From CAZJKO01 sp964546995 (GTDB lineage Bacteria; Bacillota_I; Bacilli_A; RF39; UBA660), in contig CAZJKO010000031.1 of NCBI GenBank assembly GCA_964546995.1, positions 1 through 12,035 on the forward strand: DNA of 12,035 nucleotides. Reading direction: 5' to 3'. Below are positions 4,970-12,035 of the stretch, piece after piece. Each line of letters begins with the position of its first letter. Position 1 is the stretch's first letter. The notes under the pieces are model-generated. The model saw only the letters and a list, made by a program, of their open reading frames with translations, ran no database searches and was not told where the DNA came from. A program made the position numbers and the translations under genes.

Positions 4970-5749
4970 TCAATTTTCCTTTAATAGTTTTGCTAAAATG
5001 TTTTGACACCGTTTTTCTTTTTCTTTCGATTTGGAATTATAAAAGATCCTTTTTCCTTTTAATGCTTTGTCATTTAATAAATTTCTTCTATACAATTCTT
5101 TTTTTAATGTTTCGCACATAAAACGATGCGAATCTACTACTTTTGCTCCATTAAAATACTTCATAATTTGATCTTTTATTAGAGGATAATGCGTACATCC
5201 TAAGACCACATACGAGATATTTTTCTTTTGATATGGGCCAAGTGTATTTTGTAAGTATGAAGCGATGGCTTCTTTTTTTCCTTGTTCGATCAAATCGGCA
5301 AGTCCTCTACAGGGAAGAAGCCATATTGTATGTTCTTTTTGATACTTGCGGTACTCTTTATTTAAATGTTTACTACCTATTGTTCCTTCTGTTGCCATTA
5401 CTAAGATATCACCGTTTTGATGTTCCTTTTTTTTAAGATCAATCGATAACTTAATCGCAGGAGTTACTCCTATAAATAGGACATCACGATATTTTTTCTT
5501 TATCTTAGACAATGTTTTGGTTGTCGCAGTATTACAAGCAAAGACGATAGCTTTACATTTTTTTTCTAGAAAAAATTCTACCAATTCTTCGATTCGAGTA
5601 AGTAATTCTGTTTCTTCTTTGTCACCATAGGGATTGTATTTGGAATCCCCATAGTAAATTATATCTTCATGGGGAAGAATCGTTACTAGTTCTTTTAGAA
5701 CAGTAAGTCCTCCTATGCCACTATCTAACACACCAATTGGATTATACAT
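4970..5749 (-). CDS. murI: Glutamate racemase
   Basis: A cofactor-independent cytosolic racemase making D-glutamate for the second position of the stem peptide. The 259 residues match the usual family length. Motifs: GVLDSGIGGLTV (6-17) with Asp9 and Ser10, YYGDSKYNPYG (32-42), catalytic Cys72 in ACNTAT (71-76), and catalytic Cys185 in GCTHYP (184-189). The tail is Lys-rich and ends in TGA. The start ATG 5749 follows polC by 10 bases. AGGAAG (5756-5761) is its Shine-Dalgarno and overlaps the polC stop codon TAG, so translation is probably coupled to polC. No terminator is visible downstream. Confidence 0.95.
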   Translation of the reverse strand: MYNPIGVLDSGIGGLTVLKELVTILPHEDIIYYGDSKYNPYGDKEETELLTRIEELVEFFLEKKCKAIVFACNTATTKTLSKIKKKYRDVLFIGVTPAIKLSIDLKKKEHQNGDILVMATEGTIGSKHLNKEYRKYQKEHTIWLLPCRGLADLIEQGKKEAIASYLQNTLGPYQKKNISYVVLGCTHYPLIKDQIMKYFNGAKVVDSHRFMCETLKKELYRRNLLNDKALKGKRIFYNSKSKEKEKRCQNILAKLLKEN

Positions 5750-5759
5750 AAATCACTTC

Positions 5760-8700
5760 CTAAAATAAAGATAGTTGATTGGATTCTGGTAGTCCTTCTA
5801 ATATTCCCATCATATCCATTTTATCGATGATCGTTTTGGAAACATGACCTCTTTTTTGAAGATCTTCTCTACTAAGGAATGGTTGTTTTTCTCGTTCTTC
5901 GACAATCGTCGTTGCGACGTTTTCTCCTAAGCCATCGATGGTACGAAATGGTGGAATCAGGTTGTTTCCATCCACAATAAAGTTTTTCGAATGGCTTTTG
6001 TTGATATCGATATTTGAGAAAGTGATTCCTCGAGCGGTTGCTTCTAAAGCGACTTCTAGACTTCCTAAAATTCCTTCTTCTTTGTTGGTTTTTTCGAATC
6101 CCTTAGCTTTAATTTCTTCCATTTTACGACGAATTGCATCGTATCCGTTGATCATGGTTTCAATATCAAAATCAGTCGTTCTAACCGAAAAGTAAGAGCA
6201 GTAATATAAGACGGGCATATGAACTTTAAACCAAGCAATTCGTAAGGCACTCATGACGTAAGCGCAAGCGTGAGCCTTGGGGAACATATACTTAATTTTA
6301 TGACAAGATTCAATATACCATTCAGGAATGTTTTTTTCTTTCATTTTGGCTTCCCAAATTTTCCAGTTTTCAGGATCCTTTGTGGCACGTCCTTTTCGGA
6401 CAAATTCCATAATCTTGAAAGCGTCTTTCGGCTCTAGGCCATGATACATCAGGTAAACCATGATATCGTCACGACATCCGATAACTTCTTTAAAGGGAAC
6501 GATGTTGTTTTTGATAAGTTCGCTGGCATTTCCTGCCCATACGTCCGTTCCATGTGATAATCCTGATATTTTTACTAGTTCTGCAAATGTTTGCGGTTTG
6601 GTTTCTACTAACATTTGAATAACGAATCGCGTTCCTAATTCGGGAAGCCCTAATGTTCCTGTTGGACACATAATTTGTTCTTCTGTCACGTTTAAAGCAT
6701 CTGGTCGCGATAAGAGACTCATTACTTCTTTATCGTCAAATGGTAGTGTTGTGACATCGATTCCAGATAAATCTTGAAGCATGCGAAGTATGGTCGGATC
6801 ATCGTGTCCTAGTATATCTAGTTTCAAGACATCTTGATCGATGGCATGATAATCAAAGTGGGTCGTACGCCAAAGAGACGTGTTATCATCCGCTGGATAT
6901 TGATATGGGGTAAAATCGTAAACATCCATGTAACCTGGGATGACGACAATTCCACCTGGGTGCTGTCCTGTCGTTCTTTTTACACCGGTGCAACCAATGG
7001 CAAGACGTTCAATTTCGGCAGTACGCATATTGGTAATCCCCTTTTCTTCTAGATATCCGCGTACAAAACCAAATGCGGTTTTTTCGGCAACCGTTCCAAT
7101 TGTTCCAGCACGATAAACGTTATCGACACCGAACAATACTTTGGTATACTCATGGGCTTTCCACTGGTAATCTCCCGAAAAGTTCAAATCGATATCGGGT
7201 ACTTTATCGGCATTGAATCCTAAGAATGTCGCAAACGGCATGTCTTGTCCTTCTTTTCCCATTTTTTCACCACATACAGGACAAATTTTATCTGGTAAAT
7301 CATAACCACTCGAATACGTTTTACCATACGCTTCTCCGTTTTCTTCAAAGATCGAGTGCTTACATTTACGACAAAGATAGTGTGCAGGAAGGGGGTTTAC
7401 TTCGGTTATTCCCATCATGGTCGCAACAAAGCTGGAACCAACGGAACCACGGCTTCCAACAAGATAACCATCGTCATTACTTTTCTTGACTAATTTTTGG
7501 GCAATCAAATAAATGACGTCGAATCCTCCTTTAATGATTCCTGAGAGTTCTTGTTCAATGCGCTCTTCGATTAGTGACGGAAGTGGATCTCCATACATCT
7601 CGTGAGCTCTACCATAGACTAATTCTTTTACTGTTTCGACAGAGTTTTCAATTTTAGGAGAGAAAGGAATTCCACCTGTTTCGATAATTACCTCGATGAT
7701 TTCGATTTGATCGGCAATTTTATTCGTGTTTTCTACGACGATTTCATAGGCAAGTTCTTCCCCTAAAAAGGCAAAATTCTCTAACATTTCGTTTGTTGTT
7801 CGAAAATGATTGGACGGAATCTCTTTAATGTTTCCTCTTGCTAAAGGATGTCTTCCTCCGCCTGGTACTTTTTGATTGACGATAATTTCACGATAGATTT
7901 TATCTTCTTTTTTTAGATGGTGGACATCTCCTGTCGCGACAATACACTTTCCTGCATCTTTGGTTACCCGAACAATTTTTTTCAAGTGTTCTTTGAGTTC
8001 TTCTTCATTTCCAAAATCCCCCGTTTGGATCATGTGGATGTAGCAATCTAGTGGTTGGACTTCCACGTAATCATAAAATCGAATGATATTCGTCAACTCT
8101 TCATCCGACTTACTTTTGGCTTCTGTGAATACTTCACTTTCATAACAACCACTTCCAATAAGTAGTCCTTCGCGATGTGAATCTATTTCGCTTCTTAAAA
8201 TACGAGGTGTTTTATATAAGTATTTGGTATTTGCAAAACTGATTAGTTTAAATAAGTTTTTCAAACCAACTTTATTTTTTACTAAGATATTGACATGGTG
8301 ACTACGTCCAAATTTGTGAATTTCATCTTTTGCAACTAGTTTATCGATATCACTTATCTTCTCCAAGTTACGCGATTCTAGTTTTTTCATCATTTTATGA
8401 AAAACAAGAGCCGTTGCTTCGGCATCGTAATCGCCACGATGGTGAGCATTTTCATCAAATTCGACATCGTATCTTTTTACCAAAGCCGACAAGCTGTGCC
8501 GACCAAAATTGCTATCTAGGGTTCTCGATAATTCCAAGGTATCGATGATGGTATTTTTCAATTCACCTAAATGGTATTTGCTATACGCCATTTCTAGGAA
8601 AGAACAATCGAACTTAGCATTGTGGGCGACCATCGGTAAGTCACCTGTCCATTCAATGAAGCGTTTTACGGCTTCTTCTTCGTTGGCCTTGCCTTCTAAC

Positions 8701-10142
8701 ATGGCATCCGTAATGTTCGTCACTTCTATTATTCTTGCTGGGAGTGGACGTCCAGGATTAATCAGTTCATCATACTTTTCGATGATTTCACCATTTTTTA
8801 GTTTAACTGCACCAATTTCGATAATAGAGTCTCCACCACCTGCATTGAATCCTGTCGTTTCGAAATCGAATACGACATAGGTATTGTCTAACAGATTGGT
8901 ATCGTTTCCTCTTAATACAATATTTACGGTATCGTCGATCAATGTCAATTCTGTCCCATAGATCGCTTTGAAGGGTTCTTCTCCTTCGTTTAAACTTTTA
9001 TTGATGTCACAAATCGTATGATAGACATCAGGGTACGATTGTGCCCCATTGTGATCGGTAATTGCTATCGCTTTATGCCCCCACGATCTCGCTTGTTTGA
9101 TCAACGCTTTCGCAGGAACGACACCATCCATTCCACTCATCATGGTGTGAGCGTGCAATTCCACTCGCTTTTCTTCACTGGTGTCTTTTACCTGTTCGAT
9201 CTTTTTCTCTAAAACATTGATGTCCCTGGCATTCAAAACCAATTCCTTGGCAAAAGGATCATTTTTGGTATAACCTCTGATTTTATACCAGTTACCTACT
9301 TTCAACGCTTTTTTAAGTCGTTCATATTCTTCGTCGTCTCTTACAAATACCTTACAGTAGATACTATCGGTTTCATCGGTTACTTTTAGGGTGATAATTT
9401 TAAAATTCGATTTAGGAGATTCAAAATACTCTGTTGCAAAAACGTAAGCATCGATGGTAATATCGTTATCTTCTCCTACTAACTGTTTCATTGGAATCGG
9501 TTCATCTTTGATCATTCTTCCTAAAATAGCATTGGGATCCGTTTCTTTTTTTTCTCGCCTATACGGTTTTGCCTCTTGTGGTTTTGGCGCTTCTTTCGGT
9601 GGCAACATCTTTTTCTCTTTTAATTGTTCTTGTAATTCTGTTTCTACTTTTTCAATTAAGTTTTCATGTGGTACTTCTACTAATCGACAAGATGTTTGTC
9701 CTTGATACCCCCATCTTTGATAAAAAGCGTTGATTTTTGAAAGAACATTTTCTATTTTTGTTTTTTCCACTAGATTTTCCACTTCAATGATAAGATCATT
9801 TTCATCTATTTTCATGCGATCGACAAATAGATCTTTCATGACTAATTCTTCTTTTAAGGTTTCTAGGACATAAGGAAAATAACTTTTATACGTTTCTAAT
9901 TCTTGTGATTCTACACGAAAAAAGAAGTCTATATGTCGAACGTTACTGAAAGCATGTGGAAGACCTTCTTCTATTTTTTCTACTAAATTTTGGGAAAGTA
10001 ATTTCGGAATGGTCAGAAAAAGAATCCAAGTGTTCGTTTTTTCTTTCACAATTAAACGGTCGACACTTGCGCCTTGTAATTCTTGGCTTTCTTCCTCCGT
10101 TAACGATAAGGCTTTGATTAAAATTTGTAATTTGGCATCCAT
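5760..10142 (-). CDS. polC: DNA polymerase III alpha subunit, Gram-positive type (PolC)
   Basis: The replicative DNA polymerase with built-in proofreading. The 1460 residues are typical for PolC. Domains in order: PolC N-terminal region (1-180) and a charged linker; OB-fold (about 225-310); PHP domain opening with VELHAHT (327-333) and ITDHNG (361-366); inserted DEDD exonuclease with FDFETTG (425-431), HNAKFD (507-512) and YDAEAT (572-577); PHP continuing to ATGDVHH (736-742); a zinc-binding module with Cys924, Cys927, Cys954 and Cys957; polymerase palm PDIDLNF (982-988) with Asp983 and Asp985, and LKLDILG with Asp1109; helix-hairpin-helix region near the C-terminus. The protein ends QLSLF, a beta-clamp-binding motif. 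All catalytic residues I looked for are present. GAGGGGGG (10150-10157) lies seven bases before ATG 10142. The gene follows the 277-residue protein gene by 29 bases and precedes murI by 10, so the three probably form one unit. Confidence 0.98.
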   Translation of the reverse strand: MDAKLQILIKALSLTEEESQELQGASVDRLIVKEKTNTWILFLTIPKLLSQNLVEKIEEGLPHAFSNVRHIDFFFRVESQELETYKSYFPYVLETLKEELVMKDLFVDRMKIDENDLIIEVENLVEKTKIENVLSKINAFYQRWGYQGQTSCRLVEVPHENLIEKVETELQEQLKEKKMLPPKEAPKPQEAKPYRREKKETDPNAILGRMIKDEPIPMKQLVGEDNDITIDAYVFATEYFESPKSNFKIITLKVTDETDSIYCKVFVRDDEEYERLKKALKVGNWYKIRGYTKNDPFAKELVLNARDINVLEKKIEQVKDTSEEKRVELHAHTMMSGMDGVVPAKALIKQARSWGHKAIAITDHNGAQSYPDVYHTICDINKSLNEGEEPFKAIYGTELTLIDDTVNIVLRGNDTNLLDNTYVVFDFETTGFNAGGGDSIIEIGAVKLKNGEIIEKYDELINPGRPLPARIIEVTNITDAMLEGKANEEEAVKRFIEWTGDLPMVAHNAKFDCSFLEMAYSKYHLGELKNTIIDTLELSRTLDSNFGRHSLSALVKRYDVEFDENAHHRGDYDAEATALVFHKMMKKLESRNLEKISDIDKLVAKDEIHKFGRSHHVNILVKNKVGLKNLFKLISFANTKYLYKTPRILRSEIDSHREGLLIGSGCYESEVFTEAKSKSDEELTNIIRFYDYVEVQPLDCYIHMIQTGDFGNEEELKEHLKKIVRVTKDAGKCIVATGDVHHLKKEDKIYREIIVNQKVPGGGRHPLARGNIKEIPSNHFRTTNEMLENFAFLGEELAYEIVVENTNKIADQIEIIEVIIETGGIPFSPKIENSVETVKELVYGRAHEMYGDPLPSLIEERIEQELSGIIKGGFDVIYLIAQKLVKKSNDDGYLVGSRGSVGSSFVATMMGITEVNPLPAHYLCRKCKHSIFEENGEAYGKTYSSGYDLPDKICPVCGEKMGKEGQDMPFATFLGFNADKVPDIDLNFSGDYQWKAHEYTKVLFGVDNVYRAGTIGTVAEKTAFGFVRGYLEEKGITNMRTAEIERLAIGCTGVKRTTGQHPGGIVVIPGYMDVYDFTPYQYPADDNTSLWRTTHFDYHAIDQDVLKLDILGHDDPTILRMLQDLSGIDVTTLPFDDKEVMSLLSRPDALNVTEEQIMCPTGTLGLPELGTRFVIQMLVETKPQTFAELVKISGLSHGTDVWAGNASELIKNNIVPFKEVIGCRDDIMVYLMYHGLEPKDAFKIMEFVRKGRATKDPENWKIWEAKMKEKNIPEWYIESCHKIKYMFPKAHACAYVMSALRIAWFKVHMPVLYYCSYFSVRTTDFDIETMINGYDAIRRKMEEIKAKGFEKTNKEEGILGSLEVALEATARGITFSNIDINKSHSKNFIVDGNNLIPPFRTIDGLGENVATTIVEEREKQPFLSREDLQKRGHVSKTIIDKMDMMGILEGLPESNQLSLF

Positions 10143-10171
10143 CTGATTTCCCCCCTCGTTATCAGTTTGAT

Positions 10172-11005
10172 CTATAATTCCAATTCATTAATTTTTAAGA
10201 TAAAACGTTGATTTTTAATACAAAAGTCAATAAAGCGATACAAATCTACTTTGGCCAGTTCTTTTTCAATCGTGTATTTATCGACATCAAAGACGATTTT
10301 ATCTCGCATCATGTAGTTTAACATTGCTGGCTTATCTGCCCCCATGTACATTAACCAATATGGATAAATTTGTCTTTTCAAAAATTTTAAGGTTGGATCC
10401 CCTTCTAAATAATGACTTTCACCACTGATTCTCGTATAAAACTCATTTTGGATAGCGAGTTCTAAGACAGCTTGAACAATTTCTTTATATTCACTTTGAT
10501 AATCGGCAATTTCGCTTTTTAAAATATAGTACACTAGATGCATCATTGCTCTTTTCGACGATTTGATGTCTTCTCTTTTGCCCATTGCAATTGAATGAAC
10601 ATCTTTTTTACTAATGCACTCCACGGCATCCAAAATAGGATGTAGCACTAATACATTATACTCATCGGTTACATCAAATCTTAACAAATCTTTTAAAATT
10701 TCATTAATTTCTTTTTTTTGATCATCCCAAAGTTTTAGTAAGTAAAGGCGATGTTTTTCGGCACCTTTTTTTAAAGGTTCGAAGACTTCTGTTTCAAAAA
10801 CGTGATTGTATAAGGTATCATCATCAGGGATAAACGCTTTTTGATCTAGTAAAATTTCATAATAGTCTCGTTCCATAGCACCATACTGTTTTTTATACGT
10901 TACCCACAGTTTTTGTTTCATTTTATGAACTTTTTCCGTAATACTCGCTTGAAACAATAAATTCCATGCTAGCATGTAGTCATTTACAATAAAATTTATC
11001 TTCAT
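10172..11005 (-). CDS. Conserved-looking cytosolic protein of unknown function
   Basis: The 277 residues match no family I recognise. The protein is rich in charged and aromatic residues, with no signal peptide or membrane segment, and looks mainly helical. Segments that may be conserved are LHPILDAVE (121-129), MMHLVYYILKSEIADYQ (154-170), ESHYLEGDPTLKFLKRQIYPYW (196-217) and the C-terminal FIDFCIKNQRFILKINELEL (258-277). No HExxH, P-loop or obvious catalytic cluster is present. It is the first gene of the unit leading into polC and murI, with an extended -10 promoter upstream (11041-11069). This suggests a housekeeping role, perhaps replication-related, but that rests on context alone. The start ATG 11005 has a modest GGTGA at 11010-11014. 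The stop is TAG. Confidence 0.8.
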   Translation of the reverse strand: MKINFIVNDYMLAWNLLFQASITEKVHKMKQKLWVTYKKQYGAMERDYYEILLDQKAFIPDDDTLYNHVFETEVFEPLKKGAEKHRLYLLKLWDDQKKEINEILKDLLRFDVTDEYNVLVLHPILDAVECISKKDVHSIAMGKREDIKSSKRAMMHLVYYILKSEIADYQSEYKEIVQAVLELAIQNEFYTRISGESHYLEGDPTLKFLKRQIYPYWLMYMGADKPAMLNYMMRDKIVFDVDKYTIEKELAKVDLYRFIDFCIKNQRFILKINELEL

Positions 11006-11040
11006 CCTATCACCAATACTTCTTTTCTATCTCTTTTATT

Positions 11041-11069
11041 ACTATATCATAACTCTATTTTTTTGAAAA
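11041..11069 (-). promoter_or_regulatory. Extended -10 promoter of the 277-aa protein-polC-murI unit
   Basis: TGA precedes TATAGT (11046-11041, five of six). TTTTCA (11069-11064, four of six) lies 17 bases upstream. The predicted start near 11034 gives a leader of about 30 bases. No terminator stem is evident between this promoter and the gene upstream (stop at 11104). Confidence 0.5.
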
Positions 11070-11103
11070 TGATTTTGTCGATATTTCTAAATAATCCCAT
11101 TTT

Positions 11104-11976
11104 TTAGATGTGGTTGATGACAAAATAGATCGCTATCGTTACTACGGCAACTAAGAAAATAAAGAGAATTACTTTTAATATCATGTATATTACTTTGTGA
11201 TCTTTTACGTCTTTAAAATCATCATCCACTTCGAAATCTTGATCAGATAAATCCATACTTTTGGTATAGAACGATTTATCCATACCTTCTAGCATACTAC
11301 TTCCCTTCTTTGGAGTCGGTTCAATCTTTTTCGCAATGGTGTTGGTATTACTATTTATGATAGGGCTCGTCACAATGGTTTGACTTTTGTCGGAAGGCAT
11401 TAAGTCACTTAACAAGCCTGAGTTTTGTGTTCTAAGATCGTTCGTTAAGCTCTTCGATGTAATGGTATCAATAATCGACGTTAACGATGATTCTTCTTTT
11501 TGTAGTTCTTCGATCTTCCGTTTCTTTTCTTCGCGGAAACGCTCTAACTCTTCTTTATTCAATCCTGCTAGAATATTGTATTCCGTGTTGTGAAGTTTTC
11601 GTTTTTTCTCTAATTCATCGACTTCACTTCGGTTTTTTTTGGCTTCTTGTAAAATGCTATTGATATCGTATACTTTGTTTTCGTCATGATAAAGGGAGGT
11701 ATATTCATCTAATTCGCGTTTTTCTTTTGGAACAGGACTCATCACATCGTGGTAAGAACGCATTTTATGGTATCCTTCACGTGTTTGATAGTTCGGTTTA
11801 TCATCCGATAAATCGATGACATTTTTATCTTTGATATCAAAAAATTCTGTGTATTTGCTATTGCGGTAGAAATCGTCGTACAAGTCTCTATTTTTACTTG
11901 TTCGCGATGTATTTTGCCTACTTCGTTCAGGGGTATTTGCATCTGTTCCGTAATAGCGATCCATCCTGCTACTCAT
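11104..11976 (-). CDS. C-terminally membrane-anchored coiled-coil protein, unknown function
   Basis: The 290 residues match no family I recognise. The first 100 are polar, rich in Arg, Asp, Tyr and Ser, and probably flexible. A charged helical stretch (about 105-175, with DELEKKRKLHN and ELERFREEKKRKIEELQK) should form a coiled coil. A Ser/Thr/Asn/Pro-rich linker (about 176-260) follows, and then one membrane helix (about 263-288) ends two residues from the C-terminus. With no signal peptide and a terminal anchor, the bulk should be cytosolic with the tail in the membrane. This layout suits a scaffold or adaptor at the membrane, for instance in division or wall assembly, but nothing in the sequence proves it. 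GAAGGTGAAGG directly before ATG 11976 supports the start. The stop is TAA. Confidence 0.82.
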   Translation of the reverse strand: MSSRMDRYYGTDANTPERSRQNTSRTSKNRDLYDDFYRNSKYTEFFDIKDKNVIDLSDDKPNYQTREGYHKMRSYHDVMSPVPKEKRELDEYTSLYHDENKVYDINSILQEAKKNRSEVDELEKKRKLHNTEYNILAGLNKEELERFREEKKRKIEELQKEESSLTSIIDTITSKSLTNDLRTQNSGLLSDLMPSDKSQTIVTSPIINSNTNTIAKKIEPTPKKGSSMLEGMDKSFYTKSMDLSDQDFEVDDDFKDVKDHKVIYMILKVILFIFLVAVVTIAIYFVINHI

Positions 11977-11991
11977 ACCTTCACCTTCTTT

Positions 11992-12020
11992 ACTATCATA
12001 AGTTTATCATAGTTTAGCAA
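11992..12020 (-). promoter_or_regulatory. Tentative promoter of the anchored coiled-coil protein gene
   Basis: TTGCTA (12020-12015) and GATAGT (11997-11992), 17 bases apart, each four of six. TATGAT (11999-11994) overlaps as an alternative -10. The implied leader is about 10 bases. The surrounding 59 bases to the window edge are AT-rich and show nothing else. Confidence 0.3.
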
Positions 12021-12035
12021 AAAACAAAATAGAAA

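Noticed and set aside
8509..8880. 123-codon plus-strand open frame inside polC, and several shorter ones across the window
   Set aside because: They lie antisense to clearly coding minus-strand genes, lack plausible ribosome binding sites and show no recognisable protein motifs.
11742..11942. 66-codon minus-strand frame overlapping the anchored coiled-coil gene
   Set aside because: It is an alternative frame within a better supported gene on the same strand.
1..12035. CRISPR arrays, tRNA or rRNA genes, insertion sequences
   Set aside because: I saw no regularly spaced repeats, no cloverleaf pattern I could fold by eye, and no transposase or terminal inverted repeats.

Overview
The window is AT-rich and its genes are closely packed. 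It looks like a chromosomal segment of a low-GC Gram-positive bacterium (Bacillota), probably an uncultured Bacilli/Erysipelotrichia-type lineage. The main reasons are a Gram-positive PolC replicase (exonuclease built into the PHP domain) and purine-rich Shine-Dalgarno sequences. The cell makes a peptidoglycan wall (MurI, MurF, Ddl). It uses the standard stop code: murF and murI both end in TGA, and Trp codons checked in polC are TGG. The exact lineage is inferred.

Layout. From about 614 to the right end, every gene lies on the minus strand, so transcription runs right to left. In that order: (1) a coiled-coil protein with one C-terminal membrane anchor, function unknown (11104-11976); (2) a unit starting at an extended -10 promoter near 11041, with an unrecognised 277-residue cytosolic protein, polC and murI at gaps of 29 and 10 bases; (3) a second unit starting at an extended -10 promoter near 4911, with an alpha/beta hydrolase, a membrane-anchored MurF and Ddl at gaps of 14 and 4 bases, closed by a short terminator; (4) a class I glutamine-amidotransferase-like (peptidase C26) gene, closed by a hairpin at 598-628.

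How the genes work together. MurI supplies D-glutamate, Ddl supplies D-Ala-D-Ala, and MurF joins D-Ala-D-Ala to the UDP-MurNAc-tripeptide. Three stem-peptide steps therefore sit directly behind the replicative polymerase. The MurF is unusual: about 180 residues with several membrane segments replace the usual N-terminal UDP-substrate domain.

The left 600 bases are different and hold the most interesting signal. A strong Shine-Dalgarno (GGGAGG) precedes a 27-residue, almost wholly hydrophobic peptide on the minus strand (201-284). It has its own extended -10 promoter. Facing it is a well-formed promoter (TTGATA, 17 bases, TATTAT) for a roughly 115-base plus-strand RNA with a 5' stem-loop and a good intrinsic terminator. 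That terminator ends at the peptide's stop codon. A sequence in the RNA's terminator stem and loop (162-177) recurs as a direct repeat in the peptide's 5' leader (318-335), so the RNA could pair with both ends of the peptide mRNA. This is the architecture of a par/fst-like or txpA/ratA-like type I toxin-antitoxin locus. Between it and the amidotransferase gene is a decayed plus-strand reading frame.
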